Assembly: GCA_026706485.1 (NCBI GenBank)
Contig: JAPOYR010000007.1
Span: 37,591-101,590 of the forward strand
Length of the DNA stretch: 64,000 nucleotides
Direction of reading: 5' to 3'
Origin: Chloroflexota bacterium
GTDB lineage: Bacteria > Chloroflexota > UBA11872
The notes beneath the pieces were generated by a model. It saw only the letters and a program-made list of their open reading frames with translations. It was not told the DNA's origin and did not search any database. Within the stretch, counting starts at the first letter, position 1. Each line of letters starts with the position of its first letter. Positions 50,138-59,859 of this stretch are shown here, one piece after another. A program made the translations under genes and the position numbers.

Positions 50138-53047
50138 CTATTGCTCAATGCGAAACACCTTCAACACCTCGTCGCCCAGGTTATTGATCACCTTCACCGC
50201 GATGCGGCCGGACTCCGGCCGGGGGAAGGGCCGCGAAATGTCGCTACGCAGCGTCGCCCAGGCGTCGGCGTCGATCTCGGCCTTCAGCGTGGTCTTCAGC
50301 GCCTTGTAGGGATCGTTCGCGCCCAGGAAGTAGGCGTGGCGCACGAAAAAGCTCTCCGAGTCGTAATCGGTGTCGATGAACCAGCACGCGATGCCATCCG
50401 TGTCATCGCTGCGCACCTCGCCGGTGCTGGGATCGAACACGTCCACGCCGTTCACCTTCACTTGGACCTGACCGTTGGCGGCGTCCAGCACGTCGATGTC
50501 CGGCTCGCCGAAGATCACGAACAGGTTGCCCTGGCCGGTGTTCTTGAGCTCTCCCGCCATGTGCAGATCGGCGTTCATGCGGGCCTTGAGGACCGGGATG
50601 CGGCCCAGCTTGTCGAACTCGGTGGCGTGGGCCTCGTAGTTGAAGGCGCAGGCGATCAGCAGGTCGAAGCCCGCCTCGGCGGCTTCGAGCGCGGCTTCCA
50701 CCAAGTCCTGGCGCTGCACCGTGCCGAACTCGGGGCCGATGAAGACTCCGGCGCGCCGTTGCGGACCCGACTCGTCGCCTTCCTGGTAGCGCCCCTCGGC
50801 GCACACGTGACGGCCGGGCCAGGGAATCAGCGAGTCGAACTCGATGCGGTCCTGCTTGTGCGCCTGCTGCACGCCGGCCGTGCGCAGTTGGTCCAGGATG
50901 ATCGCGGCGAAGTCCTGCGGCTCGCCGTAGTGACCCGGCGTCTCGGCCACCCGGTCGATCAGCTCGCCGTGCTCGTCCACGCCCAGCATGCGGTGCGGCG
51001 ATAGGCTCTCCACGGTGAACGGCCCGGCCACGCGCACCGTGCGCTTGTCCTCGTAGGGCTTGTCGAAGAGATACTCGAACTCGGCATGGGCGGCGATGGA
51101 GGCGTCGATCGCTTCCTGGCGGGCGATGCGGGCCTCCCAGAAGGCGGCCAGCGGCTCGCGGGCGGCCGCCGGCCAGTCTTCCGGCGCCTCATGCGGGACT
51201 TCCCACTCCAGCAGGCTGCTGGCCGGCGCGGACTCACCAGAGGGCAGCGTAACTTCCGTACCGCTGGGCGCACTTAAATCAATTGGCTCGCCTTCCCGTC
51301 CGCCGGTAGGTGACGTGTAGGGGGTCGGGTGTCCACGAAGCGTCTGGTTCAGGTCAGCCAGGGCGGCTTCCACAGCCGGCTGCAGCCGGTCCCAGATCAC
51401 GTCGATCTCAGCGTTGTTGGCGATGTCCCTGAGCATGATGTGGGGCACACGCTCGCAGACAAAGCCCTGGCGAATGTCGCCGTGGGTTGCGCCTAGGGGC
51501 GCGCGATCGGAGGTCTGCACGATGTGCCGGCCGCTGATTTCGGCTTCCTTGCGGCGGCCGTCCGGGCTGTCGGAGAGCAGATACCAGGGATATCGTGCAC
51601 CCATAATTCGGGTCCGCGCCAATGCCAACGCAACTCGCGACGTGTCGATGGTGATCCAGCGGCGCCCCCCCTGCTCGGCCACGTACGCCGTCGTACCCGA
51701 GCCACAGGTGGGATCTAGGACCAGATCGCCGGGGTCGGTGGTCATCAGGAGGCAGCGTTCCACCAGCTTTTGGGAGCTTTGAACTACATAAATCTTCTGT
51801 TCAGAGAATCCCGTGGCCAGGACATCGCTCCAGACATTAGCAATCGGATATACCGAGAAATCATCCAAGAATCTCCGATACATGAGTGAATTGCCGATAG
51901 GCTTGAGCCGATGGGCTCGCCCGAGGCGTGACAACCCCAGCAGGCTAGTCTTCCACCCTCCTCTAGCCACCCGGAACCGGTTCCCGTTAATTGATGGTTC
52001 AAACCTTGTAGTCGCGCCCCCGGACTGGCTAGCCAGATTGTCGGCGGCAAAGACGCGCCCATTGGGCTCACGGCCCCTAGCAATTCGCGAATCGCTGAGA
52101 TCAGACATCAGTTGCCATACGTATTGGGAAGTTCCTACTTGACCGAGCTGTTTGGGTCTATTGAGCTGTCGATACTTCAGTGACTCCTTGCTTCTGGCAT
52201 ACCAAACTACGTAGTCAGCAACGCCGGCCAGATACCGAGACGTCTGGCTACTGGTCTTTAGGACGACGATATCTGCGACGTGATTGTCCTGTCCGAAGAC
52301 CTCATCCATTAGCGCCCGCACGCGGTGGACGTTCTCATCGCCGATTTGCACGAACACCGAGCCGGGTTCGGCGAGGAGATCCCGCGCCGTGGTCAGCCGG
52401 TCGCGCAGATAGGTCAGGTAGGAGTGGATGCCGTTGCGCCAGGTGTCGCGGAAGGCCTTGACCTGCTCCGGTTCGCGGGTGATGTGGGCGGTATTGCCGT
52501 CGCGCACGTCCCGGCTGGTGGTGGACCACTGAAAGTTGGAGTTGAACTTGATGCCGTAGGGCGGGTCGATGTAGATGCACTGCACCTGGCCGCGCAATCC
52601 CTCGCGCTCCGCCAGCGAAGCCATCACCTGCAAGGAGTCTCCCAGGATCATGCGGTTCGACCAGTTGGCCTGGTGCTGGTAGAAGTCGGTGCGGTCGGCG
52701 CCCTCAGGCAGTCCGTTGAAATCGGCGAAGAAGTCGAGTTGCGCCCCTTCGCGCTGACCGATCTTTCGCAAGTCGTCGATCAGCGCCTTGGGCGAGACTT
52801 TCTCCTGGATGTAGAGGGGCGGCGCCTGTGTCACCAGGTCTGACCAGTCGGCTACGTCCTTGCCCCGCCAGACCAGCTGCGGGTCCAGGTCGGGGTTGCG
52901 GCGCTCGAACGCCGCCTCGATCGGATGCCGCTCGTCGTCCTTCAGCAGCGGCTGATGCTCGGCGCTGGGAATGTTCGGCCTCGCGGCCGCCTCGTGCGAC
53001 AGCGACTCAACCTTGAGCGGTTGCCGCGTCCCGCGTCTACGCGCCAT
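50138..53047 (-). CDS. mod: type III restriction-modification methyltransferase (Mod)
   Basis: A 969-aa N6-adenine methyltransferase. Catalytic motif IV (YIDPPYGIKFNSNF, residues 159-172) precedes the SAM motif I (LDPTCGSGTTAYVAEQGG, about residue 440), the beta-class order of type III Mod proteins. Between them is LGDSLQVMASLAEREG. The ~350 residues after the methyltransferase core should carry target recognition and Res contact. ATG 53047 overlaps the HEPN gene stop by 11 bases, so it is coupled to it. It methylates DNA and, with Res, forms the restriction complex. Confidence 0.92.
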   Translation of the reverse strand: MARRRGTRQPLKVESLSHEAAARPNIPSAEHQPLLKDDERHPIEAAFERRNPDLDPQLVWRGKDVADWSDLVTQAPPLYIQEKVSPKALIDDLRKIGQREGAQLDFFADFNGLPEGADRTDFYQHQANWSNRMILGDSLQVMASLAEREGLRGQVQCIYIDPPYGIKFNSNFQWSTTSRDVRDGNTAHITREPEQVKAFRDTWRNGIHSYLTYLRDRLTTARDLLAEPGSVFVQIGDENVHRVRALMDEVFGQDNHVADIVVLKTSSQTSRYLAGVADYVVWYARSKESLKYRQLNRPKQLGQVGTSQYVWQLMSDLSDSRIARGREPNGRVFAADNLASQSGGATTRFEPSINGNRFRVARGGWKTSLLGLSRLGRAHRLKPIGNSLMYRRFLDDFSVYPIANVWSDVLATGFSEQKIYVVQSSQKLVERCLLMTTDPGDLVLDPTCGSGTTAYVAEQGGRRWITIDTSRVALALARTRIMGARYPWYLLSDSPDGRRKEAEISGRHIVQTSDRAPLGATHGDIRQGFVCERVPHIMLRDIANNAEIDVIWDRLQPAVEAALADLNQTLRGHPTPYTSPTGGREGEPIDLSAPSGTEVTLPSGESAPASSLLEWEVPHEAPEDWPAAAREPLAAFWEARIARQEAIDASIAAHAEFEYLFDKPYEDKRTVRVAGPFTVESLSPHRMLGVDEHGELIDRVAETPGHYGEPQDFAAIILDQLRTAGVQQAHKQDRIEFDSLIPWPGRHVCAEGRYQEGDESGPQRRAGVFIGPEFGTVQRQDLVEAALEAAEAGFDLLIACAFNYEAHATEFDKLGRIPVLKARMNADLHMAGELKNTGQGNLFVIFGEPDIDVLDAANGQVQVKVNGVDVFDPSTGEVRSDDTDGIACWFIDTDYDSESFFVRHAYFLGANDPYKALKTTLKAEIDADAWATLRSDISRPFPRPESGRIAVKVINNLGDEVLKVFRIEQ

Positions 53048-53420
53048 GCGCCGTCATTCCGCCTTCCACTTCATCGAGCAAGGCGCGCAGGCGGGGCAAC
53101 ATGGTGGGAATCGCGTCCTGAATGATGGTCCAAATGACGTCGTTATCTACGCCAAGGTATGCATGAATGATGCGGTTGCGGGTTCCTATGATCGCGCTCC
53201 AGGGTATCTCCGGATGCGCGTCGCGAACGGCTCTTGGGACATGCGTTGCCGCTTCTCCGATGAGCTCGATGTTGCGAAGGCTGGCGTCGTAGGTCAACTC
53301 GGCGGCGACGAACGCTGCCTGGTTCAAGCCGTTGGTATAGGACGTGACCTTTTCGCAGAATTCGATCATGTCCCGCACGTAGAAATCCCATCGGCGCGGT
53401 TCGGCATCGACGTCAGACAT
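53037..53420 (-). CDS. HEPN-domain toxin (HepT-like)
   Basis: A 127-aa protein, ATG 53420 (MSDVDAEPRRWDFYVRDM). The HEPN RNase motif R-x4-H appears in GTRNRIIHAYLGVD, and the helix before it (LRNIELIGEAATHVP) is typical. It overlaps the MNT gene by 8 bases (ATGTCTGA) and mod by 11. HepT proteins are RNases or are silenced by AMP transfer from the partner MntA. Here the gene sits inside an R-M operon. Confidence 0.85.
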   Translation of the reverse strand: MSDVDAEPRRWDFYVRDMIEFCEKVTSYTNGLNQAAFVAAELTYDASLRNIELIGEAATHVPRAVRDAHPEIPWSAIIGTRNRIIHAYLGVDNDVIWTIIQDAIPTMLPRLRALLDEVEGGMTAHGA

Positions 53421-53703
53421 CGACGGCTTCCGCTTCGACATACGGGCGTAGCTCGCGGCGCAGCGCCTTATCCGTCACCAGGTCGACGGGGCGGCCCAGG
53501 AGATCCTCGATATAGAACTGCGTACCAAAATAGCGCCGCCAATCCGCCGGCCCATCGAAGCTGACCAGGATGTCGATATCGCTGTCGTCCTCGGCCTGAT
53601 CGCGGACCGTGGAGCCAAAGAGCGCCAGTGAGGTGACGCCGAACTGCTCGACCAGCACGGGCTTATGCTCGCGCAGCAGCTCCAGCGTTTCCTCTTTGGT
53701 CAT
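53413..53703 (-). CDS. MNT-type nucleotidyltransferase antitoxin (MntA-like)
   Basis: A 96-aa minimal nucleotidyltransferase. The motif LFGSTVRDQAEDDSDIDILV is the GS-x-x-R...S-D-x-D active site, ending VDLVTDKALRREL. It would adenylylate and silence its HEPN partner. ATG 53703 overlaps the stop of the short relic frame upstream (ATGA); ATG 53715 is an alternative. Gene order is MNT then HEPN. Confidence 0.85.
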   Translation of the reverse strand: MTKEETLELLREHKPVLVEQFGVTSLALFGSTVRDQAEDDSDIDILVSFDGPADWRRYFGTQFYIEDLLGRPVDLVTDKALRRELRPYVEAEAVDV

Positions 53704-53843
53704 CTGCGCGCCCATGATCCATAGCCTAGCGGCTGGATTCCCTTGAGGCGCGCGGTGCGGATCCGAACCACGCCGCGGGCGGGCGGGCCGGCCATCTCGT
53801 GCGTCAGCGATTCGACCTTGAGCGGTTGCGGTCTCCTCGTCAT
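53700..53843 (-). pseudogene. relic duplicate of the mod 5' end
   Basis: A 47-codon frame starting 6 bases after the res stop. Residues 1-17 read MTRRPQPLKVESLTHEM, close to the start of Mod (RQPLKVESLSHE at its residues 8-19). The rest has no homology. Its stop overlaps the MNT start. It looks like the original mod start, left behind when a toxin-antitoxin cassette was inserted between res and mod. Confidence 0.6.
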
Positions 53844-53849
53844 CCAGTC

Positions 53850-56800
53850 CTAGCCTCTCTGAGCGCTCGAAGCAGGCGCGAGGCTTGCGCCGGTCCGCAC
53901 AAGGACTTCATTCAAGCTCGCCGTGATCGCCTCGTCCAACTCGTCCCCGAGCGCGTAGACGTCTCTGAGCTCCAGAAAGTCCCACCGACCGAAACTCTCC
54001 AGGCTATTGACCCCCGGGATCCAGTCGGTGTCCATCGTCGCCTTCTTCTCCTTGGCGTCCTCCCCCCGGTAGCCCTTGATCTCGACGACCAGGCGCAGCA
54101 GGTCGGCTTCCCCGTGACCGTCGTCCACCAGCAGGATGAAGTCGGGGATGTAGCGGCGACTGGTCGATCCCATCTGGTAGGGAACTTCCAGACCAAGACC
54201 CTGGTTCTTGACGTAGGCGCGCACCAGCGGGTGCTCCTCGACGACGCGGCAAAACTCGGCCTCCCATTCGCTGTCGCAGATCGCCCAGTTGACGTGGCAG
54301 CGGCGAAAGTCTGTGCGCCACCGAATCGGCTTCGAGGTGGTGAACCTGACGTGGCGGGTCGAGCCGGCGGGGTTGTAGGGATCGAGGATGGCCTTGACCG
54401 GGTTCTCGCCCTGATGCGAACGGGTGATGGCGCGGGTGATCCGTTCACAGGCCATGTCGGCAAGCTCCCGGTGCATCAGCTGCGCGGGATAGGTCTTGCC
54501 CCGGCACACCAGGTGCTCGTTCAGCCAGCGGCGCGTGATCTGCCGCAGTTGGCCAAAGAGATGCAGCTTGGGCGCCTCGCCCGGGTCGCGCCACTTGGTT
54601 TCGAGCAGCCGCCAGGTGAGGTGGTATTCCAGCGCGGCCCGGCGCATGCTGCCGAGGTGCTCGACGGTGAGATTCTCACTCTCACCGATCAGCCCTTGAA
54701 CGAGGGTGTCGGTCGGACCCACGAGCTCCGGCGTGAGTACGAGGGTCGAGTCCGCCGTGAAGTCGGCGTCCAGGCGTTCCCGCGGAAGCTCGACGCGGTA
54801 GCCAAGCACGCGGGGAAAGGAAATCTCGCAGTCGTCGCGCTCGGGTGAAATGGCCTGGACCTGCACCGTCTCGCGCGGCGGTGGTGGCTTGATCACGACC
54901 GGTTTTGCGGTGAAGTCGAAGGGGATGCCCAGCACGTCGGCGTATTCGGCGTTCAGCAGCCCCAGTTCGTTCAGGTCGTAGGACTGCCGCCGCAGCGCGC
55001 GGCCCACCGCCTGCTCGCACAGCAGCTGCGTGCCGAACGCGCGCACGCCCAGCACGTGGGTCACGGTGTTCGCGTCCCAGCCCTCGGTGAGCATGGACAC
55101 CGAGACCACGCAGCGGATGTCGCCGCCCAGTTGCTCATGTTTGCCCACGGTGTTCATGACCTCGCGCAGCAGGTCCTCGTCCGTCACATGGTCGGCCCGG
55201 CTCCGGTCGCCGGTGCGCTCGACGATCTCGCGCCGGAATCGGTCGACCTCGGCGGCGGCCATCTTGCGGAAGTTGGCATCCAGCGCGTCGCCGGATTCGA
55301 GCTGCTCGCTGTCGATGAGCAGGGTGCGCGGACGGGCCAGCCGCTGGCCGTTGTCGTCGAAGTTGCGGAACAGCTCCAGGTGTCCGTTCCGCAAGACCTG
55401 CGAGCCGTCATCCTGCTCGTGGTGGAAGCCGGAAATGTAGTCGTAGACGAGCTTCGACGTCGCGGTGTTGTTGCAGACGATGATGAAGCACGGCGGAACC
55501 GGAATGTTGGCCTTCCGCCAGAGATCGAACGTCTTGGCGTAGTGGCCGTAGAGGGCCTGCAGCGCGTTGACGAGCTCAATGGGGAGCGAGAGCGGATCGA
55601 GGTTCGGCATCGAGCGCCGGTTGCCCTTGGGCATTTTCGGGCCGATGTGCTTCCAGAGTTCGCGCAGCACGGGCATGTCGCTGCTCGGCACGTTGTCGGC
55701 GACCGGCACGCGCGGGAGCTTGACGATGCCGCACTCGATGGCGTCCATCAGCGAGAAGTCGCTCATCGTCCAGGGAAAGAGCGTGCCTTCGGCGTAGCCC
55801 GAGCCGCGCAGGAAGAACGGCGTGGCGGAGAGGTCGACTACACGCCGCAGGCCAAGCCTGCGGTCCACGGCCTCCAGCCCCGAGATCCACATTCGCGCGG
55901 CCTCGTCGTTTCGCTTGGCCTCGCTCAGGTCGTCGCCGGTGAGCTTGCCTTCGTCGTCCGCCTCCTCGGGCCGCCGCCGGTAGCAGTGGTGCGCCTCGTC
56001 GTTGATGGCCAGGATGCTTCGCATGTTCATCAACTCCGGCATGACCCGCTGGAGCATCTGGCCTTCGGTTTCCGTGGTCTGCACCTCGGCGCCGGTGCGT
56101 CCCTGCAGCAGATCGCGTCCGCCCTTGGAGATTTCGAGGGTCTCCCGCAGCTTGAAGGCGTGGAAGTTGGTGATGACGATCTTGGCTCTGTTCAGGTCGG
56201 CCAGCATGTCTGATGGGACGAGCTCGCGGTCCTTGTAGTAGCTGTCCGGGTCGTGGGGCTGGAGCACGCGCAGCCGGTCGCGGATGGTGATGCCCGGCGT
56301 GACCACCAGGAACCCGCGGGTGAAGTTGCGGCTGTTTGGCCGGCGCACGGCGTTGAGCGTCTGCCAGGCGATCAGCATCGCCATCACCGTGGTCTTGCCC
56401 GCGCCGGTGGCCAGCTTGAGCGCCAGCCGCGCCAGACCGGGATTGGCCTGCTCGTTGGCGCCCGCCAGGTGGTCGATGAACCTCCGCCCGTCGCGGCTGC
56501 CACTCGGTGCGACCTCGGTCAGCCAGATGAGCGTCTCCATCGCCTCAACCTGGCAGAAGAAGGGCCGGAAGCTGCTGAACTGGTGGCTGCGCCAGTGCTG
56601 CAAGAGCCGGGCGGTCTCCGGCGTGACGCCCCACTTGTTGGGGTCGGGAATGAGGCGCCACTCATCCACCCGCTGCCGCAGGCTCGCGATGATGGGCATC
56701 GGGTCGTACTGCTGGTCCTCGCTCGACAGGCCCTCGCCTTCGTCGAGGACCATCTGGCGCTGCGCCGAGCGCTTGCGCGGAGCGGGGACCGGCGTGACGA

Positions 56801-56924
56801 ACTTGGCGGCCCGGCGGCCCTGGACGATGCGGTTGGTCGGCTGCCCGTCTTCGTCGAGCTCCCAATGCTCCCCCGGATAGTCGTAGGGAGAGTTCAGAAT
56901 CGGCTGCGCGAAGAAGTCGGGCAT
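53850..56924 (-). CDS. res: type III restriction enzyme helicase-nuclease (Res)
   Basis: A 1024-aa protein. Helicase motif I is LATGAGKTTVMAM (about residue 171), the DEAH-type motif II is AINDEAHHCYR, motif III is DLSATPFF, and motif VI is QAVGRALRRQ. The C-terminal endonuclease has YIPDFILLVDD and LLRLVVEIKGYRGED, the PD-(D/E)xK pattern. It translocates or slides on DNA and cleaves beside unmodified sites with Mod. It is first in the operon res - relic - MNT - HEPN - mod. Confidence 0.93.
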   Translation of the reverse strand: MPDFFAQPILNSPYDYPGEHWELDEDGQPTNRIVQGRRAAKFVTPVPAPRKRSAQRQMVLDEGEGLSSEDQQYDPMPIIASLRQRVDEWRLIPDPNKWGVTPETARLLQHWRSHQFSSFRPFFCQVEAMETLIWLTEVAPSGSRDGRRFIDHLAGANEQANPGLARLALKLATGAGKTTVMAMLIAWQTLNAVRRPNSRNFTRGFLVVTPGITIRDRLRVLQPHDPDSYYKDRELVPSDMLADLNRAKIVITNFHAFKLRETLEISKGGRDLLQGRTGAEVQTTETEGQMLQRVMPELMNMRSILAINDEAHHCYRRRPEEADDEGKLTGDDLSEAKRNDEAARMWISGLEAVDRRLGLRRVVDLSATPFFLRGSGYAEGTLFPWTMSDFSLMDAIECGIVKLPRVPVADNVPSSDMPVLRELWKHIGPKMPKGNRRSMPNLDPLSLPIELVNALQALYGHYAKTFDLWRKANIPVPPCFIIVCNNTATSKLVYDYISGFHHEQDDGSQVLRNGHLELFRNFDDNGQRLARPRTLLIDSEQLESGDALDANFRKMAAAEVDRFRREIVERTGDRSRADHVTDEDLLREVMNTVGKHEQLGGDIRCVVSVSMLTEGWDANTVTHVLGVRAFGTQLLCEQAVGRALRRQSYDLNELGLLNAEYADVLGIPFDFTAKPVVIKPPPPRETVQVQAISPERDDCEISFPRVLGYRVELPRERLDADFTADSTLVLTPELVGPTDTLVQGLIGESENLTVEHLGSMRRAALEYHLTWRLLETKWRDPGEAPKLHLFGQLRQITRRWLNEHLVCRGKTYPAQLMHRELADMACERITRAITRSHQGENPVKAILDPYNPAGSTRHVRFTTSKPIRWRTDFRRCHVNWAICDSEWEAEFCRVVEEHPLVRAYVKNQGLGLEVPYQMGSTSRRYIPDFILLVDDGHGEADLLRLVVEIKGYRGEDAKEKKATMDTDWIPGVNSLESFGRWDFLELRDVYALGDELDEAITASLNEVLVRTGASLAPASSAQRG

Positions 56925-56947
56925 GGTCGGTCGCTAGCTGGCCTCGG

Positions 56948-57085
56948 TTACTTCCCAGTAAAGACTGCCAGGGCTGATTTGAGCAACTCCAGATCAGCTA
57001 CTGAGTCAAGCAGCAGGCGAAGGCGGCGGGCTTCTCTTGCACGAGACGCGGGCCGTGCGGGCGCGTGGCGGCGATGGCTTCACGT
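56948..57085 (-). pseudogene. possible truncated gene end upstream of res
   Basis: A minus-strand frame without a start codon reads LRLLLDSVADLELLKSALAV and then stops 24 bases before res. It has the look of a real C-terminus that has lost its front. The IS5-type element begins 84 bases further upstream and may have caused the loss. Weak evidence. Confidence 0.25.
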
Positions 57086-57168
57086 TTCACCTGCAACACG
57101 TGATTCCGAAGCATCGCTGCTGGAATCGGACTGCCGAGACAGCCGCATGGGATGGTGTTATCGACCTA

Positions 57169-58352
57169 GGAAACCTCTGAACAACTGGGGTGCCTGAGCA
57201 CCAGGGTGCTTGGGCGGGGCCGGAATCGCTGCCCGGGGCGCTGCGCCAGCTCGACCCCGCCGTTCAAACCCCGCCCGGGGCCGGGTTCGACCCCGCGCAG
57301 GGCGCAGATCACCCCCCCTTACGCGGGTGCGGCGCGTGTCGCCAGCAGCAGATTGACGAACCCGAACAACAGGCACAGCCGGGTGCGGTTCTTGGCCAAC
57401 CCGCGATACCGCACCTGCCCATAGCCGAAGTGCCGCTTCACATACAGGAACGGATGCTCCACCTTTGCCCGGATGGAGGCCTTGCGCTGCTCCGCCTCGG
57501 CGGCGGCGCTGCCCGGCGGCAAGCGCCGCCGCTGCCCCCGGCGTAACGCCACCTGCCAATCGATCGCCCGCCCCCGATGCTCCGGGCGCCGGGCTACCCC
57601 CTCGTACCCCGCGTCGCCCCACACGCGCGTCTCGGCGCCGTGCAGGAGCTGCGGCACTTGCGTGATATCCGCCACGCTGGCCGCCGTCGTCGCCACGCTG
57701 TGCACCAGCCCCGTGGCGGCGTCCACCCCGATGTGCGCCTTCATCCCGAAATACCACTGCTGGCCCTTCTTCACCTGATGCATCTCCGGGTCCCGCGCTT
57801 GGGCGCGGTTCTTCGTTGACGCCGGCGCGTCAAGAATCGTCGCGTCCACGATCGTCCCCTCCCGCAGCCGCAGGCCCTGCGTCGCCAGGTGCTGGGTGAT
57901 CTCCGCCAGCAGCCCCGCGTCCAGGTCGTGCCGTTCCAGCAGGTGCCGGAAATGCAGGATCGTGGTCTCATCGGGCCGCGGGTCCCGCGCCGTCAGCCCC
58001 ACAAATCGCTGTACCGCCACGCTGTCGTAGAGCGCGTCTTCCATCGCCGGGTCGCTCAAGTTGTAGAACAGCTGCACGCAGTGAATCCACAGCAGCAGGG
58101 CCAAGGGATACGGCGGCCGCCCGCGCTCGCCGGTGGGGTAGACCGGGCGGATGAGCGCTTCCAGCCGTGCCCAGGGCAGCAGCGCGTCCATGCGCTAGAG
58201 AAAACGCTCCCGCCGCGTCTGGCGCGGTTGGCCGTCATACCCCACGTCGGCAAGTGAGCGTAGCGCAACCATCGGCGCCCTCCCCGGATCGTCGGCACGC
58301 ATGAGCATCGACCCCGCCCATAAGCCGCCCCCGGATTAGACCAGAGCTTTCC
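57169..58352 (-). mobile_element. IS5-family insertion sequence
   Basis: Ends resemble inverted repeats: the left end is GGAAACCTCTGAACAA, and the complement of the right end is GGAAAGCTCTGGTCTAA. The element is about 1.18 kb, normal for IS5 relatives, and contains one transposase gene. The flanking CTA/TTA bases are not a clean target duplication. Confidence 0.65.
57319..58272 (-). pseudogene. IS5-family transposase with an amber codon near its start
   Basis: The conserved frame opens at ATG 58272 (MVALRSLADVGYDGQPRQTR), meets TAG at 58195-58197 and resumes at ATG 58191. From 58191 there are 290 residues: PDETTILHFRHLLERH, GTIVDATILDAPAST with the first catalytic Asp, MKAHIGVDAATGLVHS, WGDAGYEGV with the second Asp, and KVEHPFLYVKRHFGY with the Glu. 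If ATG 58191 is used the catalytic core is complete, so the protein may still work; otherwise the gene is inactivated. Confidence 0.75.
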
Positions 58353-58668
58353 TTAAGCTCACCACGGCGCGATGCCCGTCATCTGCCAGTGCAAGGAACT
58401 ACCGCACTGGCGGTGGAGACCTTCGATGTTCGCCACATACTCGGCACGACCGAAAGCCGTAGACGTTCCGAGCCAGTGCGATCCCGTGGGCTAACCATTC
58501 CCATCCAGTTAGCGCCCACACGTGACAACATGGCAGCTGCCTTGCCGCGCCGTAGCGGAGCGGTCGACTCAATCCACGCACACCTAATGAGTCGCATCCG
58601 TAGAGACTACCGTCTCGCGAACGCCACTAGCCGGATGCCCTATGCATCCCACTATCGCTTTCCAACGA
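58353..58668. other. gap without a gene
   Basis: About 315 bases between the IS element and a minus-strand membrane gene. No domain or RNA gene was found. Confidence 0.4.
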
Positions 58669-59325
58669 TCAGCCCCACTTAGAGCCTGTCAGGAAGGCAC
58701 CAGGCAAGAGCCATGTTCCGTGAGTGCTGATCGGAAATTGTTCATACTCACACCTAACGCTGGCTAACAGGACCCTGCTAAGCATGGTTCTTAGCTTCCT
58801 AACTTTGTATTCCGTCAAAATGACCCAGGAAAATCCTGGCAACAGTCCAACTGCGGTCAGCGCTACTCCGTATTGTACATCCAGCACTATAGATTGAGGT
58901 AGATTGTCGATTCCGGCGGCCAGGAGTGTCCAAGTTAGGCTCGCCACCGCTATCGCAAGACCGCCGGGCACAAAATTCGACCAAGTGAGCCGTATGGCAG
59001 TGAGGGTTATCTTTTGCCTTAAGCTCAGATCAGGGACGGAATCCCGATCTAGCGATATACCCATATCCTCCGCCAGAGAATCAACTCGTTGCTCAATAGC
59101 ATCAAGTCGTCTCCCAATCGACGCCATCCATCTAGCGGCCGGCCACCAAATGACATAGTACCAGCCGAGAGCAACAATCTCTATTGCTATCATAAAGCTA
59201 GCGCCACTAGCCAAGATGGAGGCGAACAGCAAATCCGGCGAATCCTGTCTGATGGCAGCAATTAGCCCCACTATTCCACCCACTAAGCCAATGAGAAGTA
59301 GCCGCACATAAACTAAAGTATACAT
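58669..59325 (-). CDS. four-helix membrane protein, AT-richer DNA
   Basis: A 218-aa protein with hydrophobic segments at about residues 7-25, 35-56, 120-140 and 150-170. A central soluble stretch includes the coiled-coil-like RRLDAIEQRVDSLAEDMG. The base composition is visibly lower in G+C than elsewhere. The start overlaps the preceding gene by one base (59325), so the two form an operon. Function unknown; a cell-membrane effector is one possibility in this defence-rich island. Confidence 0.6.
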   Translation of the reverse strand: MYTLVYVRLLLIGLVGGIVGLIAAIRQDSPDLLFASILASGASFMIAIEIVALGWYYVIWWPAARWMASIGRRLDAIEQRVDSLAEDMGISLDRDSVPDLSLRQKITLTAIRLTWSNFVPGGLAIAVASLTWTLLAAGIDNLPQSIVLDVQYGVALTAVGLLPGFSWVILTEYKVRKLRTMLSRVLLASVRCEYEQFPISTHGTWLLPGAFLTGSKWG

Positions 59326-59633
59326 TAGCCTTCTCGCCTCGACTTGTTCCTGAGCTCCAAATATTCGACAATTCCATATATAGATTCGGCAATTACAATG
59401 AATGACCCACTTGCGACGGCAGAAATCTGTGCGAAGAGTATTAGAAGGTCTGCCGTCTGGTCTGCAATGGACTCCATCAGGTCGTCTTGGACAGTAAGGC
59501 TGATGATGAAGTCTGTAAGTTGACTCAATGCCAGCAGGACTATTAGCAGCACAGTTGACTGCACGAGGCTCGCTATGCTGCGTCCGACACGGCTGCGGTC
59601 AAGCCGTCCCCAGAATTCCAGGATCACTTGCAC
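59325..59633 (-). CDS. small two- or three-helix membrane protein, AT-richer DNA
   Basis: A 102-aa protein with hydrophobic segments around SLVQSTVLLIVLLALSQLTD and DLLILFAQISAVASGSFIVI and a charged tail LRNKSRREG. First gene of a two-gene unit with the membrane gene downstream. No family recognised. Confidence 0.55.
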   Translation of the reverse strand: MQVILEFWGRLDRSRVGRSIASLVQSTVLLIVLLALSQLTDFIISLTVQDDLMESIADQTADLLILFAQISAVASGSFIVIAESIYGIVEYLELRNKSRREG

Positions 59634-59859
59634 TAGGTCATACGTCGTACTCTAAGGCAGCACGTTTAGCGCCACCACAATCGCTCCAGGGTAACCGACA
59701 ACGGTTGATAGTTGACCGCGTTCACTCTGGTATGGATTTCGTGCCCTTATACAGTGTCCGGCGGGCCCCGACTCAGGCGTCCGTGGCTTTCCAGGAGATT
59801 AGCGGGGCGCAGGTTGGAGATATGCGACCCCACCGAACTCCGGCCCGGCCACGGCAATC

